Assembly: GCF_002813325.1 (NCBI RefSeq)
Contig: NZ_PHUG01000001.1
Coordinates: 744,001-808,000 of the forward strand
Reading direction: 5' to 3'
DNA: 64,000 bases
From: Janthinobacterium sp. 64
GTDB taxonomy: Bacteria > Pseudomonadota > Gammaproteobacteria > Burkholderiales > Burkholderiaceae_D
This document shows, one piece after another, positions 8,120 through 17,003 of this stretch. Numbering within the stretch: position 1 is the first letter of the stretch; the number at the start of each line of letters is the position of its first letter. The notes beneath the pieces were generated by a model, which was not told the DNA's origin, made no database searches, and was given only the letters and a program-made list of their open reading frames with translations. The position numbers and the translations under genes are program-made.

Positions 8120-9408
8120 GGCTGCTCCGCGACGACGGCTTGGGCCTTGGCCCGGGCCTGGCGCGATGTCGGGGCCGGTGCCTGCCGCTCGACGATGATG
8201 CGCGTGCCGATCAGGGCGGCCATCAGGTAATACGGCATGTCAAAATACAGCAGGCTGAGGAAGGCACCGCCCACGGCAAAGCCGATCAGGCTGGCCTGGC
8301 TCATGGTTGCCAGGCCGTGCGCCCAGCGCAGTTCCGGCTGGCCCCGCGTGCGGCGGATGATGGCGGCGGCCGTGCGCCAGGTGGCGACGCCCAGCGCCAG
8401 GTAAATCAGCAAGCCGACGAAGCCGTGTTCACCCAGCACCTGGAAGTAGATGCTGTGCGCCGCGTGGACATCCATGGGGTTGGGCGCGTAGCGGGCAAAG
8501 ATGGCGGCGTCGGACACGTCGAAGCCGCCGCCAAGAAAACGGTCGCGCGCCAGGTTCCAGGCCATGCGCCAGGCATTCAGGCGGCCCATGGCGGAAACAT
8601 CGTCCTGGTAGGTATTGATGGTGTCCATGCGTTCGGCCCAGCGCTCGGGCATGAAGGCCAGCAGCAGCGGCGTGACGGCGCCGAGCAGCGCGCCCAGCAC
8701 CAGCTTGCGGTCGCTTTTCAGCCACATGAACAGGCCCATGGCGGCGATGGCCAGCAGGCCGCCGCGCGAATACGAGCCCAGCGCGGCCAGCGCCGACAGC
8801 ACTATCGCCGCCGACAAGCCATGGCGCTGCCAGCGCTTGTCCGTGTTTTGCTGCAGGTAATACATGAGGGGAATGGTGATGATCAGGGCCAGGGCCAGCG
8901 CATTGTTATCCCCGATAAACGTCTCTTCCGGCCCCCAGACCCGTTCCGTGCCGCCGCTGCGGATGGTGAAGATGCCGCCTTTCACGCCGTAATAGCCGAT
9001 CGAGCCCACCAGCACCCAGACCAGGCGCACGATGTCGCGCCGCGTGCGTATCGCCATCATGATCACAAAGCTCATCAGCATGATCTTCATGACCTTGTTC
9101 CACTGTACCCACGACGCCGCCGGCAGCAGGGCGAACGGCGCCGTGACATTCATCCACAAGACGAACAGCAACAGCAGCACGCTGACGGGCGTGAGCGGCA
9201 GGCTTTTCGGCTCGCGCGTCATCATCAGGCTGAGCATGGTGGCGATGGCGATGATGAAGGCGAACGGCAAGTGGGTGGCAAAGCCCCAGGCTTGCGTGTG
9301 CGGATTCATCACGCTGACCCAGACCCACATCAGGCCGCCGATGGCCGGTGACTTCAGGATGAAGGGCAGCGAACCGAGGATGATGATGGTAATCAGTATG
9401 TCGCGCAT
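8116..9408 (-). CDS. O-antigen-ligase-like membrane protein, exosortase A system-associated (putative O-glycosylation ligase)
   Basis: A polytopic membrane protein of about 430 residues with some ten hydrophobic segments and a large loop containing WGPEETFIGDNNALALAL and GSYSRGGLL, typical of the Wzy/O-antigen ligase family. The start MRDILITIII is chosen over an upstream in-frame ATG (9462) because it matches the family N-terminus and has AGGAG 11 bases upstream. It is the first gene of a two-gene minus operon with the deacetylase. It probably polymerises or transfers lipid-linked glycans in the periplasm. Confidence 0.82.
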   Translation of the reverse strand: MRDILITIIILGSLPFILKSPAIGGLMWVWVSVMNPHTQAWGFATHLPFAFIIAIATMLSLMMTREPKSLPLTPVSVLLLLFVLWMNVTAPFALLPAASWVQWNKVMKIMLMSFVIMMAIRTRRDIVRLVWVLVGSIGYYGVKGGIFTIRSGGTERVWGPEETFIGDNNALALALIITIPLMYYLQQNTDKRWQRHGLSAAIVLSALAALGSYSRGGLLAIAAMGLFMWLKSDRKLVLGALLGAVTPLLLAFMPERWAERMDTINTYQDDVSAMGRLNAWRMAWNLARDRFLGGGFDVSDAAIFARYAPNPMDVHAAHSIYFQVLGEHGFVGLLIYLALGVATWRTAAAIIRRTRGQPELRWAHGLATMSQASLIGFAVGGAFLSLLYFDMPYYLMAALIGTRIIVERQAPAPTSRQARAKAQAVVAEQP

Positions 9409-9539
9409 GAAGGGGGACGCTCCTGGTTGTGTCCGGCTTGGCAAGGTCTTGATGCCTGTCAACGGGCTGGCGGGCAGGCTCAGTACACTGGATCAATACT
9501 GCTTGATGCATAGTTTTGTCATGGTAAGACCAAGGAGGC

Positions 9540-11630
9540 ATGTCCTTGTTGACCGTTCTCATGGCGACCTACAATGGCGCCGGCACTTTGCCCCAGGTAT
9601 TGCGCGCCTACATGGCGCTGCGTCCGCCCGTGGGCGGCTGGCGCCTGGTCATTGCCGACAATGGCAGCACGGACGCCACGGCCCAGGTGATCGACGCCTT
9701 TCGCGGCCGCTTGCCTTTGAGCTATCTCTACGTGGCGCGGCGCGGCCGCAGTCCCGCCCTGAATGGGGCCGTCGAGCACGCCTTGCGCTCAAGCGGCGAT
9801 GGCAGCGAGCTGTTCGTGTTCGGCGACGACGACGCCATGCCCGCCTCCGACTGGCTGTGCCGGCTGCAGGCCAGCGCGCGCGCCCATCCCGGCTACGCCC
9901 TGTTCGGCGGCGCCATCGTGCCTGCCTGGCGGGAAAAGCCGGCCGACTGGCTGCTGCGCCTGACGCCGGTCGGCTTGACGTGGGGCATTACCAGTCCCGA
10001 TTTGCGCGACGCGCCCATCTATCCGGGCCTGGTGTGGGGCGCCAACATGGCGATACGCCGCCGCATCTTCGAGGCGGGCGCCCGCTATGACGAAAGCATC
10101 GGCCCGCAGGGCGCCAACTACGCCATGGGCAGCGAAACCCGCCTGAACCTGGAAATGCATGCGGCCGGCAATCCTTCCTGGTTCTGTCCGCAAGCGAAGG
10201 TGGCGCACATCATCCGCCCACAGCAAGTGCAGCGCGCCTGGATATTGCGCCGCGCCATGCTGTTCGGCCGGGGCCAATGCCGTCTGGCGACCTTTGCACC
10301 GAGTGTGGAGTGGCTGGGCGTGCCGCGCTGGATGCTGGGCCGATACGTGCGCGAGTCGCTCGGCGCCGTGCGCGCCTGGCTGCGGCGCGACCGTGCCGAG
10401 CTGTTCCTGCGCCAGTGGGAACGGGCCTGGCTGCGCGGCTTCTTTCATGAAGCGTGGCGCGGACGGCGAAAACGCCTGCCGCGCATCGTCATCAGCAGTT
10501 ACTCGGGCGAGCTGGGCGGCATGGAGCTGCGCATGGCGCAAGAGGCGACGATGCTGAGCGCGAGCGGCTATGACAGCGTGCTGGCGCTGCGGCGCTTTCC
10601 CGGTTTTACTGCCTGGGCGCAAGACTTGCGCGCAAGGCAGATGCAAGTGCGCGTGTACGAGCCGCCTTTGTTTCTCGAACACTGGGCGTGGCGCCGCTGG
10701 AATTGGCTGCGCGCCAGGGTCACGGGCGCCTGGCGGCTGCGGCGGCTGCGGCCGGACCTCGTTCACGTGGCGTTTTGCTGGACGGCCTATGGCGCCTCCA
10801 TCCTGTGGCTGGCGCGCCAATGCCGCTTGCCGGCCGTGATCAGCGTGCACAACGCGTTTCCCCTGGAAACCTTCAGCGACTGGCAGCGGCCCCGGCTGGA
10901 AGAGGCGTTTCGCAGCGTCAAAGGCGTGTATGCCGTGTCGGACTCGGCCATGCGGCATTTCCTCGACCTCTATCGCGGCATGCTGGCGCCGCAGACGCGC
11001 CTGGCCGTCATTCCCAACGGCGTCGATACGGACACGTTCATCGTTTCGCCCGAACGCAGGGTGCTGGCGCGCAAGCTGCTGGCGCTGCCGCCAGACGCGC
11101 TCGTGCTCGGCTGCGTGGCGCGACTGTCCGCGCAAAAGCGCCCGCAAGCGCTGCTGGCCCTGTTCGCCAGGCTGGCCACGAAGTTTCCCAACTTATATCT
11201 GGTACTCGTGGGCACAGGGCCGCTGGACGCCATGCTGCGGCTGCAGGCGCAGCAATCGGGTTTGCAGGAGCGGGTCGTGTTTGCCGGTTTCCGCCAGCGC
11301 GTCGAGCTGCTGATGCCCGCCTTTGACCTGCACGTGTTGCTGAGTAAAAACGAGGGTTTCGGCATCGCCACGATCGAGGCCATGGCGTGCGGCGTGCCGG
11401 CCGTGGGGACGGATGTGCCGGGCACCCGCGATATCCTGCACGATAGTGAAGGCGGGCTGCTGCTGCCGCTCGACGACGAGCACGCCGCCTGCGCGGCCGT
11501 GGCCCAGTTGCTGCTCGATGCTCCACTGCGCGCCCGCATGGGACGGCTGGCGCGCGAAGAAACCGTGCAGCGCTATTCGATGCCGCGCCTGGAACGCCAG
11601 TTGCGGCAGTTCTATGCCGGCCTGGTGTAG
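9540..11630 (+). CDS. Fused glycosyltransferase: GT2 domain plus GT4 domain
   Basis: A single 696-residue frame carries two glycosyltransferases. Residues 1 to about 310 are GT2: TVLMATYNGAGTLP, ADNGSTDAT, and a DXD-type FGDDDAMPASDW. Residues about 320-696 are GT4 (GT-B): ISSYSGELGGMELRMA, VIPNGVDTDTF, RLSAQKRPQALL, and the nucleotide-sugar motif EGFGIATIEAMACG. The ATG at 9540 lies only one base after AGGAGG; an in-frame TTG at 9546 has better spacing (7 bases), so the true start may be six bases downstream. It heads a plus-strand operon with flippase, GT4, MBOAT and SGNH-like genes. Confidence 0.85.
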   Translation: MSLLTVLMATYNGAGTLPQVLRAYMALRPPVGGWRLVIADNGSTDATAQVIDAFRGRLPLSYLYVARRGRSPALNGAVEHALRSSGDGSELFVFGDDDAMPASDWLCRLQASARAHPGYALFGGAIVPAWREKPADWLLRLTPVGLTWGITSPDLRDAPIYPGLVWGANMAIRRRIFEAGARYDESIGPQGANYAMGSETRLNLEMHAAGNPSWFCPQAKVAHIIRPQQVQRAWILRRAMLFGRGQCRLATFAPSVEWLGVPRWMLGRYVRESLGAVRAWLRRDRAELFLRQWERAWLRGFFHEAWRGRRKRLPRIVISSYSGELGGMELRMAQEATMLSASGYDSVLALRRFPGFTAWAQDLRARQMQVRVYEPPLFLEHWAWRRWNWLRARVTGAWRLRRLRPDLVHVAFCWTAYGASILWLARQCRLPAVISVHNAFPLETFSDWQRPRLEEAFRSVKGVYAVSDSAMRHFLDLYRGMLAPQTRLAVIPNGVDTDTFIVSPERRVLARKLLALPPDALVLGCVARLSAQKRPQALLALFARLATKFPNLYLVLVGTGPLDAMLRLQAQQSGLQERVVFAGFRQRVELLMPAFDLHVLLSKNEGFGIATIEAMACGVPAVGTDVPGTRDILHDSEGGLLLPLDDEHAACAAVAQLLLDAPLRARMGRLAREETVQRYSMPRLERQLRQFYAGLV

Positions 11631-11645
11631 GCGCGGGCGGCCCGC

Positions 11646-13127
11646 ATGAGCGCCACCCGCCATTCGTTTCTGTTTTCGTTTGCCGAGAAATACACGGTGC
11701 TGCTGCTGGGCATCATCGCCACCATGGTGCTGTCGCGTTTGCTGACGCCGGCCGAGGTGGGCGTGTATTCGCTGGGCGCCGTGCTGGTGGCGCTGGCGCA
11801 AGTGGTGCGCGATTTCGGCGTGGGGCAATACCTGATCCAGGAAAAGCAGCTCGATACCGTGAAATTGCGGGCCGCGCTGGCCACCAGCCTGCTTGTCGCC
11901 TGGCTGCTGGCCGGGTTGGTGCTGCTGGCCAGTGCGCCGCTCGCGCATTTCTATGGCGAACCGCGGCTGACCCTGGTGCTGCGTTTGCTGTCGATTAACT
12001 TCCTGCTGATCCCGTTCAGCGCCTTGACCTTGCCGATGCTGCGCCGGCAACTGCGCTTTCGCGCCATTTATGCCATCAACGGTGCCAATAGCGTGGTCAA
12101 CCTGCTGGTGGCCGTGCTGCTGGCGCTGCAGGGCTACAGTTATATGAGCATGGTATGGGCGGCGCTGGCCGGTTCCTGCGCCTCGCTGCTGGTGAGCCTG
12201 CTGGTGCGGCCCCGCGAACTGCCGTGGCTGCCGGGACGGCGCGGCATCGGCGATATCGCCCGTTTTGGCGCGTACGCGACGGGTGGCGGCCTGGTTGACG
12301 AGGCGGGCGTGGCGGCGCCGGACCTGATCATCGGCAAGCTGATCGGCATTGAAAGCCTGGCCCTGTTCGGCAAGGCGCAAAGTGTACTCAATATCTTCAA
12401 CCAGGCCATCACCAGCGCGATTTCTCCCGTGGTGTTTCCCCTGTTTGCGGCGCGCGCTCGCGAAGGTGGAGGACAAGGGGAAAAGGGCGGGGCGGAGCTC
12501 GTGTATTTGCGCACGATCAGCTACATGACGGCGCTGGCCTGGCCGTTTTTTCTCTTCCTCGCCTGCATGGCTTTGCCCCTGGTCAAGGTGTTGTATGGCA
12601 CGCAATGGCTAGGATGTGTGCCCTTGATCCGCATCATGTGCCTGTCCTCGGCCGTGTATAGCATGTTCAGCATGGCCCGCTACCTGTTCGTGGCGACGGG
12701 GCAGCTGCATGCGCAGGTGCGGCTCGATGCTTGGGCGGGCGCAAGCAAAGTGGCGCTGCTGCTGGCTGCGGCGCCGTTCGGCCTGGTGGCCGTGGCCTGG
12801 GCCGTGGTGCTCAGCAATGTGCTGCGCAGCTGGCTGGTGTATGGCTGCCTGCGGCGCTTGAGCGCACTCGACTGGCGCACCTTGGCGCGGGCCGTGCGCA
12901 AAAGCCTGCTGCTGTGCGGTTTCAGCACCGTGGCGCCCGTCGCTGCGCTGCTGTGGCTACCTGTTGATACGCCGGCGCTGCTGGCGCTGACGGGCACGGC
13001 ACTGGTCACCTTGCTGTGCTGGCTGGCCGGTCTGTTCCTGTTGAAACATGAACTGGCCGGCGAATTCTTGTTGTTACAACGCAAGCTGGCCGGCCGCTGG
13101 CTGGCAGTCAAATGCACGAAAGGATGA
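11646..13127 (+). CDS. Oligosaccharide flippase (Wzx/PST family)
   Basis: A 493-residue polytopic membrane protein starting MSATRHSFLFSFAEKYTVLL, with the typical LSRLLTPAEVGVYSLGAVLV opening of polysaccharide transporters and about 12-14 hydrophobic segments. It probably moves lipid-linked repeat units across the inner membrane. It follows the GT2-GT4 gene after 15 bases and its stop sits just before the next glycosyltransferase start, consistent with one operon. Confidence 0.85.
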   Translation: MSATRHSFLFSFAEKYTVLLLGIIATMVLSRLLTPAEVGVYSLGAVLVALAQVVRDFGVGQYLIQEKQLDTVKLRAALATSLLVAWLLAGLVLLASAPLAHFYGEPRLTLVLRLLSINFLLIPFSALTLPMLRRQLRFRAIYAINGANSVVNLLVAVLLALQGYSYMSMVWAALAGSCASLLVSLLVRPRELPWLPGRRGIGDIARFGAYATGGGLVDEAGVAAPDLIIGKLIGIESLALFGKAQSVLNIFNQAITSAISPVVFPLFAARAREGGGQGEKGGAELVYLRTISYMTALAWPFFLFLACMALPLVKVLYGTQWLGCVPLIRIMCLSSAVYSMFSMARYLFVATGQLHAQVRLDAWAGASKVALLLAAAPFGLVAVAWAVVLSNVLRSWLVYGCLRRLSALDWRTLARAVRKSLLLCGFSTVAPVAALLWLPVDTPALLALTGTALVTLLCWLAGLFLLKHELAGEFLLLQRKLAGRWLAVKCTKG

Positions 13128-13129
13128 CC

Positions 13130-14203
13130 ATGCGTGTCGGTATCTTGTCCTACCCGATGCTGTTCCAGCGCGACGGCGGCTTGCAGATCCAGGTACGCGA
13201 AACCATTGCCGCGCTGAACCGGCTGCCCCAGCAAGCTGCGCGGCCCCTGGAAGTGCAGCTGGTCGACGCCAACCACCAGCGGCTGGCCGATTTCGACGTG
13301 CTGCACGTGTTTTCGGCGAGCAATGGCACCTACCGCATCATGGAAATGGCTAGCGATCAAGGCGTGCCCGTGGTGCTGTCGCCGCTGCTGTCGCCGGGCT
13401 GGGGCCGTGCCAGCGCCTGGCGCGCGCGGCTGGCCGACCGGCTGGCAGGGCGCCTGACGGAGTGGATGGTGCAAACGAGCTATGCGCAAACGCGGCGCGC
13501 CTTGCAGCTGGCCGACGTGGTGATCGCCCTGGGCGAGGCCGAGCGCGATGCCATCGTGCAAGGTTTCGGCATGGGGGCGGACGCCATTCGCGTCTTGCCG
13601 AACGGGATCAATCCGCATTTCTTCACGGCCAATGGCGACTTGTTCTTGCGTGAAACGGGCATTGCCGGGCCGTTCGTGCTGATGACGGGCAGCATTTCAC
13701 CGTATAAAAACCAGCTGGGCCTGGCGCTGGCGCTGGCGGGGGCCGGCTTGCCCCTGGTGCTGATCGGCGCCGCGCCGCGCGAACAGCAGCCATATCTGCA
13801 GCAGTTGCTGGACTTGCCGCACGTCAGCTGGCTCGGCGCGCTCGAGCACACCGACCCGCTGCTGGCCAGCGCCTACCATGCGGCGGCCGTGGCGGCCCTG
13901 CCCAGCCAGGGCGAAGTGTTTCCGTTATCCGTGCTGGAAGCGCTGGCGGCCGGCACGCCCGTCGTCATGACGGCGCAAAGCGCGCTGGACTTGCCCGATT
14001 CCGCGTTCGCGCTGCGCAAGGTGGCCTGGGACGATGGCCCCGCGCAGCGCCAGGCCATCCTCGACTTGCTGGCGCTGCCGCCCGAGCGCGCCCGCGTGCA
14101 AGCGCTGGTGGAACGTTTTACGTGGGAGCGGGTGGCGGCGCAAATTGCCGATTGTTACTACCTGCTGCAGTCCTTGCCTGCCAGGAGGCAGCATGCTGTT
14201 TAA
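13130..14203 (+). CDS. Glycosyltransferase family 4
   Basis: A 357-residue GT-B enzyme from the start MRVGILSYPMLF, chosen because AAAGG lies about six bases upstream; ATGs at 13112 and 13124 are in the same frame. Motifs include RVLPNGINPHFF, LMTGSISPYKNQ and the donor-site segment PSQGEVFPLSVLEALAAGTP. It presumably adds one sugar to the lipid-linked exopolysaccharide unit. Its last 11 bases overlap the MBOAT gene. Confidence 0.83.
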   Translation: MRVGILSYPMLFQRDGGLQIQVRETIAALNRLPQQAARPLEVQLVDANHQRLADFDVLHVFSASNGTYRIMEMASDQGVPVVLSPLLSPGWGRASAWRARLADRLAGRLTEWMVQTSYAQTRRALQLADVVIALGEAERDAIVQGFGMGADAIRVLPNGINPHFFTANGDLFLRETGIAGPFVLMTGSISPYKNQLGLALALAGAGLPLVLIGAAPREQQPYLQQLLDLPHVSWLGALEHTDPLLASAYHAAAVAALPSQGEVFPLSVLEALAAGTPVVMTAQSALDLPDSAFALRKVAWDDGPAQRQAILDLLALPPERARVQALVERFTWERVAAQIADCYYLLQSLPARRQHAV

Positions 14204-15764
14204 TTCCTTCGCCTTCCTGTTCGGCTATCTGCCCATCGTGCTGGCCGGCTATTTTCTGCTGGACCGATTGACGTCCTCCGCCAGCTGGCGCCTGGCGCCA
14301 GCCTTGTGGCTGGCGCTCGCCTCGCTGTTCTTCTATGCCTGGTGGGACGTGCGCTACCTGCCGCTGCTGCTGGCGTCGATCTGCGTCAATTACGGCGCCG
14401 GCCGCCTGATCGGTGCGCGCGCGGGCGCGGCCCGCAAGCGCGCGCTGGTGGTAGCCCTGGCCTTGAACCTGGGCTTGCTTGCCTACTATAAATATGCGAA
14501 TTTCTTCATCGACAGCGTCAACGCCGTCGCCGTGGCCGCCGGAGCTGGCGCTGGCAGCCTGCCGTGGACCGGCCTCGACATCATCCTGCCGATCGGCATC
14601 TCGTTTTTCACCTTCACGCAGATCGCCTTCCTCGTCGATTGCTACCGGGGCGAGGTGCGCGAATACCGCTTCATCCATTACGTGCTGTTCGTCAGTTACT
14701 TTCCGCACCTGATCGCCGGCCCCGTGCTGCATCACCGCGACATGATGCCGCAGTTCGCCGACCCGGCCAACGCCCACCCGCGCGCCGCCAATTTCGCCAT
14801 CGGCCTGTCGATCTTTACCATCGGGCTGGCCAAAAAAGTGCTGATCGCCGACAACCTGTCGCCGCTGGCCATGCCCGTCTTCGCGGCCGGGGCCACGCCC
14901 ACCCTGATCGAGGCGTGGATCGGCGTGCTGGCCTACACCTTCCAGCTGTATTTCGACTTTTCCGGCTATTCGGACATGGCCATCGGCCTGTCGCGCCTGT
15001 TCGGCGTGAAATTGCCGCTGAACTTCAATTCGCCGTACAAGGCGGCCAATATCGCGGAGTTCTGGCGCCGCTGGCACATGACCTTGTCGCGTTTCCTGCG
15101 CGATTACTTATATATTCCGCTGGGCGGCAGCCGCCATGGCGAAGCCATGCGCTACCGCAACCTGATGCTGACCATGCTGCTGGGCGGCTTGTGGCATGGC
15201 GCCGGCTGGACCTTCGTCATCTGGGGCGGCTTGCACGGCCTGTACCTGGTACTGCAGCAGGCGTGGCAGCGGGTGTTTGGCGCGGCGCCGGGGTACTGCT
15301 GGCTGCGCTGGTGGCCCGCTTGGTGGGCCACCTTGCTGACTTTTCTTGCCGTGATGCTGGCCTGGGTCTTCTTCCGCGCACCCGACGTGGCCACGGCCTG
15401 GGACATTACCGGCGCGCTGGTGGGCGCGAATGGCGTGAGCTTGCCGCGCGGCCTGGCCAGCCATGCGGCCAGCCTGGCGCAGTGGGGCTTGCATCCGGCC
15501 TTCGACGGCATCCGCTGGATCGAACTGGCTGGTCCCGGCTTGCCCGTGCTGCTGGGCGCCATGTTGCTGGCGTTCAAGGCGCCCAACACGCAAGAAATAT
15601 TCTTTCTCTACGAGCCTGCCATTGAAAGAATATTTCAACCTTCAGGGCGCTGGGCCTTCAGCTGGCGCCCCACGCGCCGCTGGAGCGTGGGCTTTGCCGC
15701 GCTGTTCGTCGCCTGCATCTTCGGCATGAACCGGGTCACCGAATTTCTCTATTTCCAGTTCTGA
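14193..15764 (+). CDS. MBOAT-family O-acyltransferase (AlgI-like)
   Basis: A 523-residue membrane-bound O-acyltransferase. The start MLFNSFAFLFGYLP has AGGAGG four bases upstream and matches the AlgI/PatA N-terminus. Key motifs are AEFWRRWHMTLSRFLRDYLY and GGLWHGAGWTFVIWGGLHG, the latter carrying the conserved catalytic His. Such proteins pass acyl (usually acetyl) groups across the membrane to an SGNH-type periplasmic partner that O-acetylates the polysaccharide. The next two genes encode candidate partners. Confidence 0.9.
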   Translation: MLFNSFAFLFGYLPIVLAGYFLLDRLTSSASWRLAPALWLALASLFFYAWWDVRYLPLLLASICVNYGAGRLIGARAGAARKRALVVALALNLGLLAYYKYANFFIDSVNAVAVAAGAGAGSLPWTGLDIILPIGISFFTFTQIAFLVDCYRGEVREYRFIHYVLFVSYFPHLIAGPVLHHRDMMPQFADPANAHPRAANFAIGLSIFTIGLAKKVLIADNLSPLAMPVFAAGATPTLIEAWIGVLAYTFQLYFDFSGYSDMAIGLSRLFGVKLPLNFNSPYKAANIAEFWRRWHMTLSRFLRDYLYIPLGGSRHGEAMRYRNLMLTMLLGGLWHGAGWTFVIWGGLHGLYLVLQQAWQRVFGAAPGYCWLRWWPAWWATLLTFLAVMLAWVFFRAPDVATAWDITGALVGANGVSLPRGLASHAASLAQWGLHPAFDGIRWIELAGPGLPVLLGAMLLAFKAPNTQEIFFLYEPAIERIFQPSGRWAFSWRPTRRWSVGFAALFVACIFGMNRVTEFLYFQF

Positions 15765-15766
15765 GC

Positions 15767-16957
15767 ATGGACACTGCCGGCCGCCGCTATCTTGTCTGCT
15801 TCCTCGCCTGCGTCGGCCTGGCGCTCGGCGCCGTCTCGCTGTTGAACTATCAGGTCGATCCCTACCTGCTGCACCAGTGGGACAGTCCCTTGCTGCAGCG
15901 TCCGCGCCAGCTGAACGAAAAGCTCGGCGCCTGGGCCAAGACCTATGCCGTGGCGCGCTACCGGCCGGCCATCATCTACATCGGCAATTCGCGCACGGAA
16001 ATGGGCTTGCCGACGAGGGTGCGTGCCTTGTTCGACGGCAAGAAGATCTTCAACAGCGCCGTCTCCGGCGCCTCGATCGGCGACGCCATCCGCCTGGCCG
16101 AGCATGCGGCCAGGGTCAGTCGCGTCGAGACCATGGTGTGGGGCATCGACGCGCCCACTTTTTCCCTGGACATGGGCGCGGCGCGCGTGGAAGACAGCCT
16201 GACGGGCGCCCGGCACGGCTTTTTCATCCAGCGCGCCCTGGTCAACCTGAAGCGCGGCCTCACCCTGGACATGACGCAGGACAGCGTGCGCATCCTGACA
16301 GGCCATGCAGGCGATACTTGCCGCTCCAACCTGGCCGTGTACGGGCAGCGCGACGAGACGTGCACCCTCAAGGGCATCAAGCACTGGCTCGGTACCAAGG
16401 ACGCCATTCCCGTGCGGTTGCAGGAATTCGGCGCTGGCCTGGGGCCGACACCGGCCTCGACACCGGCGCTCGACGCCAGCATCGGCAAGCTGTGCCGGAG
16501 CGCCACGCGCCTGCGCCTGTACATCAACCCCACGCACGCGCTGACCTTGTACGCGCTGCACTGGCGCGGCAAGTGGGATGCCATGCAGGCCTGGCAGCGG
16601 GGACTGGTGCAGGTCATCGAACGCCACCGCGCGCAGGGCTGCGACGTGCGGCTGCATGATTTTTCCGGCTTTAACAGCATCACGAGCGAAGCGACCCCGC
16701 TCGTCAGCGGCAAGCCCGACATGCATTATTACTGGGAGGTGTCGCATTACCGGGACAATGTGGGCCGCTTGATCCTGGCGCGCCTGTTTGGTGGCGACAC
16801 GCCGGCGCCGGCCGATTTTGGCGTGGAGCTGACGCCGGCCAACATCGACGCCCACCAGGCGGCCACGCGCGCCGCGCGCGAGCGCTATCGCGTGGAACAT
16901 GCGCGTGAAGCGGCCTATGCGCAGCGGGTGCTGGACGGGCCGTTGATCCGGCGATGA
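15767..16957 (+). CDS. SGNH-like periplasmic protein, MBOAT partner (copy 1)
   Basis: A 396-residue protein beginning MDTAGRRYLVCFLACVGLAL, an N-terminal membrane anchor or signal. IIYIGNSRTEMGLP resembles SGNH block I with Ser as nucleophile, and MHYYWEVSHYRDNVGRL supplies a C-terminal Asp/His region, as in AlgJ, DltD and related MBOAT partners. It starts two bases after the MBOAT stop. Strong similarity runs end to end with the next gene. An O-acyl transfer role is inferred from motif and position; no specific family was recognised with certainty. Confidence 0.65.
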   Translation: MDTAGRRYLVCFLACVGLALGAVSLLNYQVDPYLLHQWDSPLLQRPRQLNEKLGAWAKTYAVARYRPAIIYIGNSRTEMGLPTRVRALFDGKKIFNSAVSGASIGDAIRLAEHAARVSRVETMVWGIDAPTFSLDMGAARVEDSLTGARHGFFIQRALVNLKRGLTLDMTQDSVRILTGHAGDTCRSNLAVYGQRDETCTLKGIKHWLGTKDAIPVRLQEFGAGLGPTPASTPALDASIGKLCRSATRLRLYINPTHALTLYALHWRGKWDAMQAWQRGLVQVIERHRAQGCDVRLHDFSGFNSITSEATPLVSGKPDMHYYWEVSHYRDNVGRLILARLFGGDTPAPADFGVELTPANIDAHQAATRAARERYRVEHAREAAYAQRVLDGPLIRR

Positions 16958-17003
16958 TGCAAAGCCACACAAATACGCCATTTTTCACCTTCCAATGCTG
17001 ACC

